A stretch of 64,000 bases of DNA from Rhizomys pruinosus (taxonomy: Eukaryota > Chordata > Mammalia > Rodentia > Spalacidae), in contig VZQC01009570.1 of assembly GCA_009823505.1 (NCBI GenBank), forward strand, positions 160,227 to 224,226, written 5' to 3'. Of this stretch, positions 35,276 through 46,757 are shown piece by piece. Positions within the stretch are counted from its first letter, which is position 1. Every line of letters begins with the position of its first letter. The position numbers and the translations under genes were made by a program. A model generated the notes under the pieces. It saw only the letters and a program-made list of their open reading frames with translations, had not been told where the DNA came from and did not search any database.

Positions 35276-35498
35276 AGTATTATTTTCAAAGAATGTTAAG
35301 ACATGTGGTAACTGCTCACAGTATTATATTTGGGACATAAAGTCATCCTTAAGTTTAAAATCTAGGAAAGAAAGCATATGCAGTAACAACAACAATCAGA
35401 AACATAATCATTACCAACCGAACTACTATCAGAGCTGGTTTCTTAATATACTTCATGGCACACACAGGAAATATTTACTTAGTAAAAGAACAAAAAGA

Positions 35499-35616
35499 CC
35501 TAGCACTTGGGAGGCAGAGGCAGGCAGATCTTTGTGAGTTCAAGGCCAGCCTGGTCTACAGAGCAAGTTCCGGGAGAGCTGGGGCTACAGGGAGACCCTG
35601 TCTCGAAATGACCAAA
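35499..35616 (+). mobile_element. 5'-truncated B1 SINE with target-site duplication
   Basis: It starts at 'cctagcacttgg', lacking roughly the first 28 bp of B1. It is flanked by AAAAGAACAAAAAGA (35484-35498 and 35617-35631). Confidence 0.95.
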
Positions 35617-35816
35617 AAAAGAACAAAAAGAAAGAATGTAAGTAAACAGAGAGTAGTTTAAGAACTTAATGTTTAATAGTGCACTTTGGTCCATGAAATT
35701 GTGAGGTTACTTTTATTTTCTATTAAAGAAATTTATGAGTTTTAATTTTATTTTCTAATGAGCACCACATTACAGTTAATATTTAAAAAGCTAAATGAAT
35801 ACTTCCTAAAAGGGAA

Positions 35817-35930
35817 AAGAAGAAGAAGAAGAAGAAGAAGAAGAAGAAGAAGAAGAAGAAGAAGAAGAAGGAGAAGAAGAAGAAGAAGGAGAAGAAGAGG
35901 AAGAAGAAAGAAGAAGAAGGAGAAGAAGAA
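35817..35930. repeat. (GAA)n/(TTC)n purine tract
   Basis: About 114 bp of all-purine sequence, mostly GAA units with a few GGA and AAA interruptions. Confidence 0.98.
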
Positions 35931-37029
35931 TAATCAAACCTGTTAGTAGGGAGGGAAACATGATAGAGAAAATAAGATCTGAAGGACCCATGAGTATTTT
36001 TCAGATCAAAATTTATTCTCATAGAATGACAAGAAACAGCATTTGAAGCCTCTTTTTGTGTTCTGCTATAACTTCAGAATTAAGACAATTTTTAATTCTT
36101 CAATCATTTCCAAAAAAAGGAAATGGGAAACAGATCATAAAATGAGGTACTTGTCCTTTGAGATAAAATCTCAAGTATAAGTTGGTCACTTGAGCTTGGG
36201 CCCTAGGGAACCTTACTCATAGGGGAAGCCCTTGACATGTAAAATAGGCAAAGCCGTTGGGGAAATGTTGTCACATCATGTCATCTTTGAAGTAGCTTTC
36301 ATAATGAATCTTCAAGATATTCTATTTGCCTAAAAATAAAGACTGGGATGAATTCACAGTTTGTAATCTATGATAGCCTTTGGCATATATGTGACTGACG
36401 TCTTCATTATGATCTCTTTGATGTAATGTATCAATTGATTTTCTTTTCTTCTATCATTGTTCTTGGATTTGTACAACAAAGACTCTTATTTTCAGAGAAG
36501 TGATTAGCATGAAATGTGACTTATGATGTCCTCAGCTATGTGTTCTATAAATGGTAAATGGTTGTAATTACTGTAAGATGAAAGTCATATATTGAATACG
36601 TTCTTGTAATTATTATAAAGAAAAGGCCTGGTCATGGTCTTAAATCAAATTAAAGAGGCATAAAATTCAATTTCGTTTTCTCAAGATCTGTGTAAAAGTT
36701 GAACACACACAAAATGGGGTTTTAAATATACCATACTGGCACAGAAAAAATTCTGCGCAGACATTGTGAAATGGCATATTTCTAGAATTTTCCATGTCAT
36801 CTCAAAGCTCAGTGTGTTTCCTTATGAACACCATGCTTTAAATCAAGAAACTGCTAAAAATCTGGCTTAACAGGTCACCAATCCCTCTCTTTCATTTCCT
36901 CTATGAGGAAATAAAATAATAAAACTAAATGTTGTCCTGACGAGGCCATTTCTGATTCACAGAAATAACAGTTTAAAACATTCATATTTCTGTTCCAAAG
37001 GAATATTTATATAAAATATTGGTAAAATC
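35931..37029. other. AT-rich single-copy DNA, nothing recognised
   Basis: No open frame of note and no repeat recognised until the L1M. Confidence 0.5.
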
Positions 37030-37905
37030 AAAATCAATATTAACCCACTAAAATGATGGTGAGAGTCAAAAAGACAGGCAATAACAAGTGTTGGCAATGA
37101 TGCAGAAAAATGGGTTGCAGGACTGGTGAGATGGCTCAGCAGTTAAGAGCGCCGACTGTTCTTGCAGAGGACCTGGGTTCGATTCCCAGCACCCACATGG
37201 CGGCTAAGAAACATCTTTAACTCCAGTTCCAGGGGGATCCAATACCCTCTTCTGACCTCCGCAGAGTGCATGACATGGGTGCACCAACCTACATGCAGAT
37301 GACAGTACACTACATGCAGACAACAGTACACTCATACACATAAAAAATAAAGAAAAAAAAGAAAAAAATGAAAAATGGGTTGCTGTGCATCACTGGTCGA
37401 AGTTTGAAACTGTATAGCCACTTTGCACTATAATCTGACAGTTTCTTAAAATATAATCCTCAAATTACTGTATGACTCAGCAGTTCCACTCTTAGTTGTA
37501 TTTAAAGAGAACTGGAAACACATGTCTCTCAAAAAAAAATCTATATTTTCATAGCAGCACTATTGCTACTAGATATAAGGTATCCAGTAATAGACAGCGA
37601 GAGTAACAAATGTGGTAGCTCCATACAATGGAAAGTTATTCATCTAAACAGCAGTGAAAGATTATCACTGCTCCATCACTGAAACAGAACTAAATGAAAA
37701 GAGCCAGATGTAAAAAAAAAAATACAGTGTTAATCTTGCATATATGAACCATACAATATAGACAAATTCACAGAGAAAAGGAACAGATTAATAACTGCCG
37801 AAGGCTAAGAGGAAGAAATGTTGAGACTCTGCTATGGGGTATGGAGTTTCTCTTTTGAATACAGTCATCATGGTACAGATCTCCGTGAACATATAAAAAG
37901 CATTC
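37030..37905 (+). repeat. ancient L1M fragment interrupted by B2
   Basis: The series 'agtcaaaaagacaggcaataacaagtgttggcaatgatg', 'gtatgactcagcagttccactctta', 'tccatacaatggaaagttattc' and 'tggggtatggagtttc' follows old eutherian L1M 3' sequence. Frames are destroyed. Confidence 0.8.
37119..37370 (+). mobile_element. B2 SINE inserted in L1M
   Basis: A full B2 with a perfect AAAAATGGGTTGC duplication (37106-37118 and 37371-37383). It carries a small private tandem duplication ('acatgcaga[t/c]...acagtacac') before its tail. Confidence 0.97.
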
Positions 37906-37929
37906 AACTGAATGACTTGAACAGGTGAG

Positions 37930-38365
37930 ATTTTTTTATTTTATTATTTTACATATATTTTTGTACAAGATTATGTTAAAAATCAAATCCAGACTCGTGT
38001 CCCCCTCCCAACCCCCCACCCCACCAGATTTACCCTTTCAGTCAGTTCTTTGATGCAGTCCCCTCTGTTGTTGGTGTTGTTGTTGTTCTTTCCAATATGC
38101 ATCACTCCCAACAAGAAATGTTTACAACTAGGTTATTGGCGCTAGCATCCACAGATGAGGGATACCATTTGTCATTTGTTTTCCTGGGACTGTGTTACTT
38201 CACTTAACATAATATCTTCCAGTTCCATCCATTTACCTGCAAAGTTCATGATGTCATCTTTCTTTACTGCTGCATAGAATTCCATTGTGTACATGTACCA
38301 CATTTTCTCTATCCACTCGTCAGTTGAGGGGCATTTGGGTTGGTTCTAGCTTTTTGCTATTGTGA
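37930..38365 (-). mobile_element. L1 3' end, ORF2 tail and 3' UTR
   Basis: The plus strand reads 'ttccatccatttacctgcaaagttcatgatgtc', 'ccattgtgtacatgtaccacattttc', 'ggcatttgggttggttctagc', reversed rodent L1. A G-rich tract in minus orientation ('ggtggggtggggggttgggag') and an A-rich end lie at 37930-38030. Confidence 0.88.
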
Positions 38366-39530
38366 ACAGAGCTGTGATTCAGGTGGTCCTGGTTGTGAGT
38401 TGTTTGTTATATGAATTGTAGAAGCTGTCATTTTAATGATTCAACAGGAACTGGGAAATCCAGTATCAAATGGACAAATGACGATAACTGTTCAAATAGC
38501 ATCTATGACACAAGAGAAAAATTGTTGATTCCCAGCAAATTATTTAAGGTGGAGGCTGTTGAAGTAGATACTGTTCTTGGTGCTGAAAATACAGAAATAG
38601 ACAGATATCAAAGTCCCTGCTCTCATGAATATGACATCCTAATGACCCAGCTTACACATTCTAGGTGATGGGTATGACTTCGGGTTTGGAAGAATGCTCA
38701 GAAAAGGGTCTGCGGGTTAGAAGAATGGCTACTAAACCTCCTTGTTCATTAGTAAAATGGCGCCATTTGCTTTTTTATGTTCTCTACCCCACAGATTAAT
38801 TTTGAGTGCCAAATGCAAGTGGTTCTGCTTCTAGAAAAATGGCTCCTACACAAAATGGCTCAAATAGCTATAAAATAGTATTACAACTTCTCATGCAAGG
38901 ATGTCTCATGTTTGAAAAAAAAGAGTAATGATGATAGTATAGGTATAGATAACTAAATCTGGGGTTGATTTTAAGCATGTTCAGTGGACTGACTAGCACG
39001 GCCAAAGCAGTACCAAGAACCTGCACGATGCACTCTACTTAAACTTTGGTTGTTGAATGCTTTGAGACTGCTCCTGTGTTGGTCGACTTTCCTTTCAAAT
39101 ACAGCACTATTTGCTTCATTCTGCACCATGGACTGTAGTGCTTATCCATATAGATGGCACTGAGTAGCCTCTCTTCCAAGACCTTTCCTGAAAATCTAAT
39201 GGCAGCCTGTCCATCCAATCATAACATCCACTCTTTCCTGAAATACACCACTTCTTTCCTTATCTACTACAACTGGATAGGGCATTGAGCTTTATCTTAA
39301 AGACACTTTTCATGGCATTCAGAATGTCCATGTCTGTCTTTCCAGATCATGTTTTAAGGACTGCAATAAGCTTAAAATCCTCTAGAAAACATTCCACAGA
39401 TTTCCTGCTCTACTGGCTTTGGTCTATATCACATGGGAGTCCTCACTGGCAAACTCCTTAAGACCAGGGTTCATATGCTTTGCTATCTTCCTCCAGTTCT
39501 GTTACCCTTGCACTATAAAAGTCATGCATC
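38366..39530. other. single-copy DNA, possible old repeat traces
   Basis: An 85-codon frame (38411-38668) has no recognised domain. Sequence near 39.42-39.50 kb weakly resembles an L2 3' end. No gene called. Confidence 0.45.
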
Positions 39531-39534
39531 CCTC

Positions 39535-39641
39535 GAGAATTTTGAGAGAGACTGAGTAAAAGATGAAAAACATGTTTGGCAGAATGCATGAGCTCTGGTG
39601 GGGTGGGGGGGCAGAGAGGGGGGGCATGGGTCTAGATTTGA
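39535..39641 (+). mobile_element. L1 3' end running into the gap
   Basis: The sequence 'tggcagaatgcatgagctctggtggggtggggggg' matches the L1 ends at 34.7 kb and (reversed) 38.0 kb, then stops at the N. Its A tail is missing. Confidence 0.7.
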
Positions 39642-39642
39642 N
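39642..39642. other. single N: assembly gap marker
   Basis: This is the only ambiguous base I noticed in the window. The 1,391-bp duplicated block begins at the next base. Confidence 0.97.
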
Positions 39643-41033
39643 TTTAGCTAAGCACACACACACCACACACACACAGACACATCACATGCTATACAGAGCG
39701 CGATTCGGGCACCAGCTCACTTAACTCGTTTTTTCACACACATTTTATCATCACATCAAATAATTTGTTAACTTGAAATCAGAGAGAGTTTAATGGCATT
39801 TCATTTGGTCCCATGCACCATTTGGCAGTGTTAATGGATTTCTATCACTCTCAGTTTCAACAGTATTAATATCTTAAACCTCTTCATTGGGGGCCTGCAC
39901 CTTGTGTGTTTGGAATATCTAGGCTGACTGGGAGTCTAACCTATGCATCACTTTTATTTTTGCTGGGTGATGAACCCATGGATCCCTTTGCTGACGCGCT
40001 TAGGTCCATATCTCAAGCGCCACCAAACAGATATACAGCTTTTTATGAGAACGCCCAGGTCTGAATCTAGTTGCTCCTTTTTTTTGTGACAGATCCTTTT
40101 TTGTGCCAATCTTATTTATATTAAACAACATTTCTTGTTAATGAGTACATTGTGTCCTTTTTCTATGATTAAAGAAATGAACGTAATTGTTTCACGACTC
40201 CAAGTTGTTTTTGCCTCAGCCATCTTTTTATTTTCAGTTTAATAATTATTTTTATGCGTGTGAATGTATCAGATCTGCAGGCAAGTTTGTGCCGACTGTG
40301 TCAATGCATATGACGACGCGGAGGTCAGAAGAGGGGATCCGATTCCCCTGGAGCATTGGAGGTAAAAGGTTCCTCTACTCAGGCTCTCTCGTCTGCCCAG
40401 CATCTAAAGTGGGTGGCTGGAAGGAGCTAACCTGGGTCCTTGTAAAAGAGCAGTCGACGCTCTTAACCACTAGGTCATTCCTCCAGCCCTGCTACAGCAT
40501 CTTTATCCAGTGAAATGTTGATGTATTTTCTTGCTAGCCACCCATTTCTTGATCATATCGTGGTTAAATACACCAGAAGAAAACTTATCTTAGTGGTTTA
40601 TTTTTGTTTAATTGTCCAATATTCACATTGATGAGATTTAAGGATTCATCCACATAGAATGCTCACAAATAGCACACATGTTGACTTTACATTTTAATAC
40701 TTAAAGGTTAGTCTGCCACCATCTGTAATGTAACTGGCCATCCAATGTGGACTATATTTAAAAGTTTTAATGGTGATATGGATCCCAAGAGAGGGGGGCT
40801 GCAAAATGTGAGCCCCATTCTTTGGGCTCATTTAAACACATTAGCTGAAGGAGGGAAATTTAACCGACTAATAGTTGAAAGATTGCTAAGATGTTCTCTA
40901 TTATACTTGGAGTAGAATAAGCTTGCAGAATCAGTACTTACTTTGCAGGGTGCATGACTTCTTTTTTTTTTTTTTTAAGCCCAATGTCCTTAATTGAGCT
41001 TCTGTGCATTTCAATACAAAATTACATTACAAT
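39643..41033. repeat. 1,391-bp duplicated block, copy 1
   Basis: It matches 41034-42424 base for base wherever I compared, including the T15 homopolymer and the 108-codon open frame. It begins immediately after the N and ends mid-sequence at the copy 2 start. Inside are a CA-rich start, a badly disturbed B2 (minus) and otherwise unrecognised AT-rich DNA. Confidence 0.95.
40239..40490 (-). mobile_element. B2 SINE with many small insertions (copy 1)
   Basis: The reversed head 'gggctggaggaatgacctagtgg' and the body are recognisable. Scattered insertions ('ggagcattggaggtaaaag', 'gtgggtggctggaagg') are unlike any other B2 here. Confidence 0.85.
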
Positions 41034-42424
41034 TTTAGCTAAGCACACACACACCACACACACACAGACACATCACATGCTATACAGAGCGCGATTCGGG
41101 CACCAGCTCACTTAACTCGTTTTTTCACACACATTTTATCATCACATCAAATAATTTGTTAACTTGAAATCAGAGAGAGTTTAATGGCATTTCATTTGGT
41201 CCCATGCACCATTTGGCAGTGTTAATGGATTTCTATCACTCTCAGTTTCAACAGTATTAATATCTTAAACCTCTTCATTGGGGGCCTGCACCTTGTGTGT
41301 TTGGAATATCTAGGCTGACTGGGAGTCTAACCTATGCATCACTTTTATTTTTGCTGGGTGATGAACCCATGGATCCCTTTGCTGACGCGCTTAGGTCCAT
41401 ATCTCAAGCGCCACCAAACAGATATACAGCTTTTTATGAGAACGCCCAGGTCTGAATCTAGTTGCTCCTTTTTTTTGTGACAGATCCTTTTTTGTGCCAA
41501 TCTTATTTATATTAAACAACATTTCTTGTTAATGAGTACATTGTGTCCTTTTTCTATGATTAAAGAAATGAACGTAATTGTTTCACGACTCCAAGTTGTT
41601 TTTGCCTCAGCCATCTTTTTATTTTCAGTTTAATAATTATTTTTATGCGTGTGAATGTATCAGATCTGCAGGCAAGTTTGTGCCGACTGTGTCAATGCAT
41701 ATGACGACGCGGAGGTCAGAAGAGGGGATCCGATTCCCCTGGAGCATTGGAGGTAAAAGGTTCCTCTACTCAGGCTCTCTCGTCTGCCCAGCATCTAAAG
41801 TGGGTGGCTGGAAGGAGCTAACCTGGGTCCTTGTAAAAGAGCAGTCGACGCTCTTAACCACTAGGTCATTCCTCCAGCCCTGCTACAGCATCTTTATCCA
41901 GTGAAATGTTGATGTATTTTCTTGCTAGCCACCCATTTCTTGATCATATCGTGGTTAAATACACCAGAAGAAAACTTATCTTAGTGGTTTATTTTTGTTT
42001 AATTGTCCAATATTCACATTGATGAGATTTAAGGATTCATCCACATAGAATGCTCACAAATAGCACACATGTTGACTTTACATTTTAATACTTAAAGGTT
42101 AGTCTGCCACCATCTGTAATGTAACTGGCCATCCAATGTGGACTATATTTAAAAGTTTTAATGGTGATATGGATCCCAAGAGAGGGGGGCTGCAAAATGT
42201 GAGCCCCATTCTTTGGGCTCATTTAAACACATTAGCTGAAGGAGGGAAATTTAACCGACTAATAGTTGAAAGATTGCTAAGATGTTCTCTATTATACTTG
42301 GAGTAGAATAAGCTTGCAGAATCAGTACTTACTTTGCAGGGTGCATGACTTCTTTTTTTTTTTTTTTAAGCCCAATGTCCTTAATTGAGCTTCTGTGCAT
42401 TTCAATACAAAATTACATTACAAT
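41034..42424. repeat. 1,391-bp duplicated block, copy 2
   Basis: This is the second copy, continuous at its right end with the endogenous retrovirus remnant. The continuity suggests it is the genuine placement and copy 1 the added one. Confidence 0.95.
41630..41881 (-). mobile_element. B2 SINE with many small insertions (copy 2)
   Basis: It carries the same insertions as 40239-40490. Confidence 0.85.
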
Positions 42425-42780
42425 CAAAAAAGCGGGGGAATACTTGCGCTGAATGGGTGACTGGGATAGGTTTAGGGAACACTGTCATCAGCCCCCAACG
42501 AAGCTCTTCCGTCATCACCATGGGCCATGGCACCATCATCACGAGCATCCCACACTTCCACATCTTGAACCACGCGGGTGAGCCTTTCCAGGATCCAAAG
42601 AGGTTGTTGATGATCCTGAGGAAAAACACAGACAGATCCTCTCACCCATGTTAGGACTGGGTCCGGACCATACCATTTTCCTGTAAGTATGTATTTCCAC
42701 ATTACAAGCCCTTTTGAAGTGTTGTCTGTTTGTGTGTGCCTGTCCACAGCTGACTGCCCATGCTTATCTAAATTTAAAAA
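42425..42780 (-). pseudogene. class II endogenous retrovirus remnant: integrase C-terminal end
   Basis: The minus-strand frame ending at 42472 shows 'WYGPDPVLTWVRG' and 'VCVFPQD', followed by 'ERLTRVVQDVEVWDARDD'. This is the DNA-binding tail of a betaretrovirus-like (class II) integrase and the acidic tail beyond it. Only about 90 codons remain: no catalytic core, no gag or protease, no env and no recognisable LTR. No integrase sequence was recognised beyond the B2 at 42791-43048. It is inactive. Confidence 0.8.
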
Positions 42781-42790
42781 ATTAATAGTC

Positions 42791-43048
42791 GGGGCTGGAG
42801 AGATGGCCTAGCGGTTAAGAGCGCCGACCGCTCTTACAGAGGACCCGGGTTCGATCCCCAGCACCCACATGGCGGCTGAGAACCGTCTGAAACTCCAATT
42901 CCAGGAGAACTCCAGTTCCAGGGGAATCTGACACCCTCTTCTGAACTCCGCGGCGTTGCACGACACGGGTGCACAGACTTGTATGCAGACAGTACATTCA
43001 TACACATACAGAAATAAATAAAATTAATAAAAAAAATTTAAAAAAAAA
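42791..43048 (+). mobile_element. B2 SINE, internal-duplication subfamily
   Basis: A young-looking full B2 with the 'aactccaattccaggag/aactccagttccagggg' tandem block (42890-42922) and tail 'acatacagaaataaataaaatt'. CpG sites are well kept. Confidence 0.96.
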
Positions 43049-43900
43049 GTGAATTGTGTATAGAATACGGATTTTTGCCCCAGGAGCTGACCTAAAAGAC
43101 CTGATGAAATAAATTAATATGAAGAACAAGACAATTATTTTCAATGAAAAATCAGTGGCATCTAAATCTTCTGATCTCCAAAATGCGGGCACAGAAGAAA
43201 AAGAAGGAATCTGTAGCATGCACTCTATGATACAGGCATTTTCTTGTATAGGGCTCACAAAACAAAGATCCAGTTGCCACATCAGGAATATCACTCTATT
43301 TCGACTTCCGTTTACCCTCATCCTTGGCAGGGGAGAAGAAAGTGACAACCCTATTCCTATCCATTCTCCCTGTAACCTATTCTTTATTCTAAAGTCAAAG
43401 GGTCTGCCTAAATATTGTAGTGTGCAACACAGTACTGAGTATCTAAGAGAGGATTCCTTCTATTCTGTTACTCTATTGCTTAGAAATCTTCCAAGTCCCT
43501 CCCATCAGCTTTGCATTTGGCAGCCAGCCTGACCTATGATCAGAGACTTAAACTTTACAAACTGGGTGGTATTTTGGTAAACAGGCTATTTCAGATCACT
43601 TCTGAGCTGAGGTTCAGACACTGCCATGCAGTTTGGTTTAGGAATGAGCCCAGTGCTTAGCCCACTAAGCTTGAGTGAAGGGGAGGTGCATAGCAGAGAT
43701 GGGGGCTCATAGGTCAGCATGGCTGCCAAATTTGATCATTCCAATTCATTCTCTCAAGTGAAGTGTCTTCTCTCTTCCTTTTAATTTCCATAAGCAGTGG
43801 TATATAAAATGATCAGTTATCAACAGAAAGCAATTTTCTATCACAGTAGAAACTGAAGCCCATGGAAATATCTAGACACATTTTCGCTATCACATGGGAA
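43049..43900. other. single-copy DNA, nothing recognised
   Basis: A 137-codon plus-strand frame (43119-43532) is among the longest outside repeats. It has no recognisable domain and starts in AT-rich sequence beside a SINE, so I do not call it. Confidence 0.5.
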
Positions 43901-43903
43901 TTG

Positions 43904-43985
43904 GAACTCTGGCATCTAGTGGACAAGGGCTTAGGGTGCTGCTAAATATCCCACAACACACAGGGCAGCCTTCCATGGAAAACAT
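43904..43985. repeat. MER5-like hAT-Charlie fragment
   Basis: The series 'ctggcatctagtggacaagggcttagggtgctgctaaatatcc' and 'acacacagggcagcc' matches MER5A/B. Confidence 0.75.
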
Positions 43986-43989
43986 TATC

Positions 43990-44556
43990 CTTTTCCCTAC
44001 CCTCCCAATCTCCATCCTATTAAATCCTTCCTACTTTATAGTTCCCCTTTCTTCCTTTATATCGCTGCATTGTACCACCCCTCTCAGAAAGCTCCCTCCC
44101 CACCCATGGCCATTCATAAGGTTTTTTTGGCATGTCTGGAGCTAACACCCACTGATGAAAGAGAACATGCAACCTTTGTCTTTCTAGCTATGGATCAGCA
44201 CATTCAGATTGACCATTTCCAGTTCCATCCATTTACCTGATAATTTCATACTTTTGATTTTTTTAGGAGCTGAACACTATTCTGTTGTGTGTATGTTTCA
44301 CACCTTCATCCATTCATCAGTTGGTAGAAATATAAGTTGTTTCCAATTCCTAGCTACTATGAAAAGGGTAGCAATGAACATGGATGAACAGGTATTTTAT
44401 AGTAGGGTATAGAGTCTTTGGGTATATGTCCAAGAGTGGTGTGGCTGGATGAAACGGAAGATCAATTTCTAGCTCTTGAGGAATGTCCACGCTGATTTCA
44501 ATAAAGGCTGCACCAGTTTGCACTGGCCCACATACTCGCCAGCCTTTATCACAATG
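43990..44556 (-). mobile_element. inverted 5' segment of an L1 (ORF2 end)
   Basis: Plus-strand blocks 'ttccagttccatccatttacc', 'ccattcatcagttggtag', 'gtttccaattcctagc' and 'gaatgtccacgctgatttc' are reversed L1 ORF2/3' sequence. The left limit is uncertain. It joins a direct L1 3' UTR at about 44,556. Confidence 0.8.
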
Positions 44557-45066
44557 GGCCAAGGTGCAGAGAATAACAGGCTGCAGATTGCTTATTCCTG
44601 AATAGGACACCTATAGCAAACTTCTGCCTCCTAAAGCTCAGGGATGATTGTAGAAGATGGGGGATTGTAAATGTTAGAAAGAAGTAGGTGACCACCATTG
44701 AAAAGAGTATTGCAGACAGTTGGTCAGTTACCCTAAAGAAGTCGTAGCAATGGGAACAGCATAGACACATGCTATTTAAACTAAAGCCAGACAAAATCTC
44801 AGCATAGACATTGGGAAAGAGATAAGCAATCCCAACCATACTTGAGGAACTGTGGGCAACAGACAGCTGCTGGGGAGAGGAAATTCAGTCTCAATTAAGG
44901 GTGACTTTCTTGGAAGGCTGACTAGGCTCCAGTGGATGAACCCAAAGTGAAGGGCACTGGGGGAATCATACGTGACAATATAGGCATGTATGTGTTGTAT
45001 ATAGACAGACAGCAAGACATATACATAAGACATACATACATTCATATATACACAGATATAGTAGAT

Positions 45067-45108
<42 letters not shown>

Positions 45109-45228
45109 AATTTGGTGGGGAGTTAGAAAGGGGGAGTGCAGATATGGGAGGGAATCTAAATATGGTCAAATTATATTGTATGAAATTTGTGAAAGTTCAA
45201 TTAAATGTAAATATTAAAAAATAGAAAG
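44557..45228 (+). mobile_element. direct 3' segment of the same L1
   Basis: It starts 'gccaaggtgcagagaataac', runs through 'gaataggacacctatagcaaacttc' and 'ctaggctccagtggatgaac', contains (GATA)n at 45067-45108, and ends in an A-rich tail. It parallels 28.7-29.7 kb. Confidence 0.82.
45067..45108. repeat. (GATA)n microsatellite in L1
   Basis: About ten GATA units. Confidence 0.98.
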
Positions 45229-46177
45229 AATGTCACTGTAGACTGATGCTCAACACCCTTCCTTCTTCATGCTTATGAGGTGACTGTGTCTTACTAAGGA
45301 ATTGAGGGCACCAGGTAGTTTGGGAACGTATGCTAAATTATTGACTAAGATGGAGCTAGGGAAATGGAAGCATCAATCTTTCATTTCCAAGCAGTTAGAA
45401 TGAGAAAAATATAGATAATTAATTGATACACTCAACACACATCGAATTATTTTTATCTTGTACCAGACACTGGGCTAGGCTCAGTTCTCAAGATTTGGAG
45501 TGAGACACTGACTCTTGGAAGCTACTTCATGCCAGAAACCATGGCCCTGTAACAGCACACATTTACCTGTGGAAATAATACTGCAATCTTGAAGAGAAAT
45601 TTGACCCAAAATATATCACAGACATGACTATTCATGGATCATGAAGTAGTCACAGCTGAATCGTGACTATCCTCTGTAATAAGTTCTTGAAATAAACAAT
45701 GGTTTCTGGATCTAAGATGTAGTACAAGTATACAAGGTTGGGCAATAATTTCTACTAATAAGGAAAAACATGAAGGGCTGCTGTGTGGAGCTGAATTCAA
45801 ACCCCTAAGGTCATTTTAGAAGTTGTCTTAAAGAAATTGGAGTTGGCCTTTTCTTTATCCTCTAGACAACTTTTAAAGATGGAACTGTCCAGGGACATCT
45901 CATTTCCTACATGATACCTTTTCTGACAATCAGATGCCAATAAAAGCTATGCAAACTTTCAGGTGATGATCAACACTAGTCTTCCCCACAAAGGTGCAGA
46001 GATAAGCAGCCTTGTGGATAGGGAGCATATAAAAAGAGGGTTGCCATGGCACTGTTTGATCAGGCAACAATCACATAGGCAAACAGCACAGGGTAATGCG
46101 AAGGGGCTCAAAACTGGAAAGCAGCAAGGAAAGGAGAACTGAATGGGGGCAAAGAAGAAACAGTGAAAGCTGATGAG
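45229..46177. other. single-copy DNA, nothing recognised
   Basis: No exon or named repeat recognised. Confidence 0.5.
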
Positions 46178-46335
46178 ATCCAGGCAGGATGGCACACACC
46201 TGTGATCTCAGAGTCAGGAGGCAAAGGGAGAAGGATCTCAGAAATCGGATTCCACCCTGGTTTACATACTGGCTTCCAGGGCCACAGAGTGACACTCGGT
46301 CTCAAACATACACACACCAAAGAACAAAACAAAAC
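46178..46335 (+). mobile_element. old B1-like SINE
   Basis: The series 'ggcaggatggcacacacctgtgatctcagagtcaggagg', 'ctggtttacatactggcttccagg' and 'cactcggtctcaaac' is a strongly diverged B1. Confidence 0.75.
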
Positions 46336-46598
46336 ACACCACATTGGTGCTCGGGGTCACACTGGGCTAGGCACTGTACATGTCTGAGCAGTGACTAATT
46401 TAGCAGTGACTAATTGTTCAGTCCATTCTGAAAACAAGATACTCCTGTCATTTCTGTGTGCATCAGATCTCACTGATGATACTTTATATCCAATGTCCAA
46501 ACCCATGAGAACCATCTAGGAAGTTAGGCTGCCCTAAAGGAGTCTAAATGCCATTGCATCTAAGCAGCTAAACCTCACCTAATCTAAGAATTACTGGA

Positions 46599-46757
46599 AG
46601 CACGGCATGGTGGTGCATGGCTTTAATCATAGCACTTGGGAGGCAGAGGCAGGCGGAGCTCTGTGCTTTCAAGGCCAGCCTTGTCTGTAGAGTAAGTTCC
46701 AGGACAGCCAGAGCTACAGGGAGACCCTGTCTCAAAAAAGACAAAAAAAAAAAAAAA
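46599..46757 (+). mobile_element. B1 SINE
   Basis: A full B1 with a moderate number of changes and a clean A tail. Confidence 0.94.

Noticed and set aside
35758..36022. Poly-Arg, poly-Phe and poly-Ser frames
   Set aside because: They come from the GAA/TTC tract.
40187..41904. Two identical 108-codon frames as a duplicated gene
   Set aside because: They are the same sequence in the duplicated block, cover a disturbed B2, and have no domain.
42385..42654. 89-codon plus-strand frame containing 'MGHGTIITSIPHF'
   Set aside because: It is antisense to the retroviral integrase remnant, whose minus-strand frames match a known family.
43119..43532. 137-codon frame as a gene
   Set aside because: It begins in AT-rich DNA next to a SINE, has no recognisable domain, and no promoter or poly(A) signal supports it.
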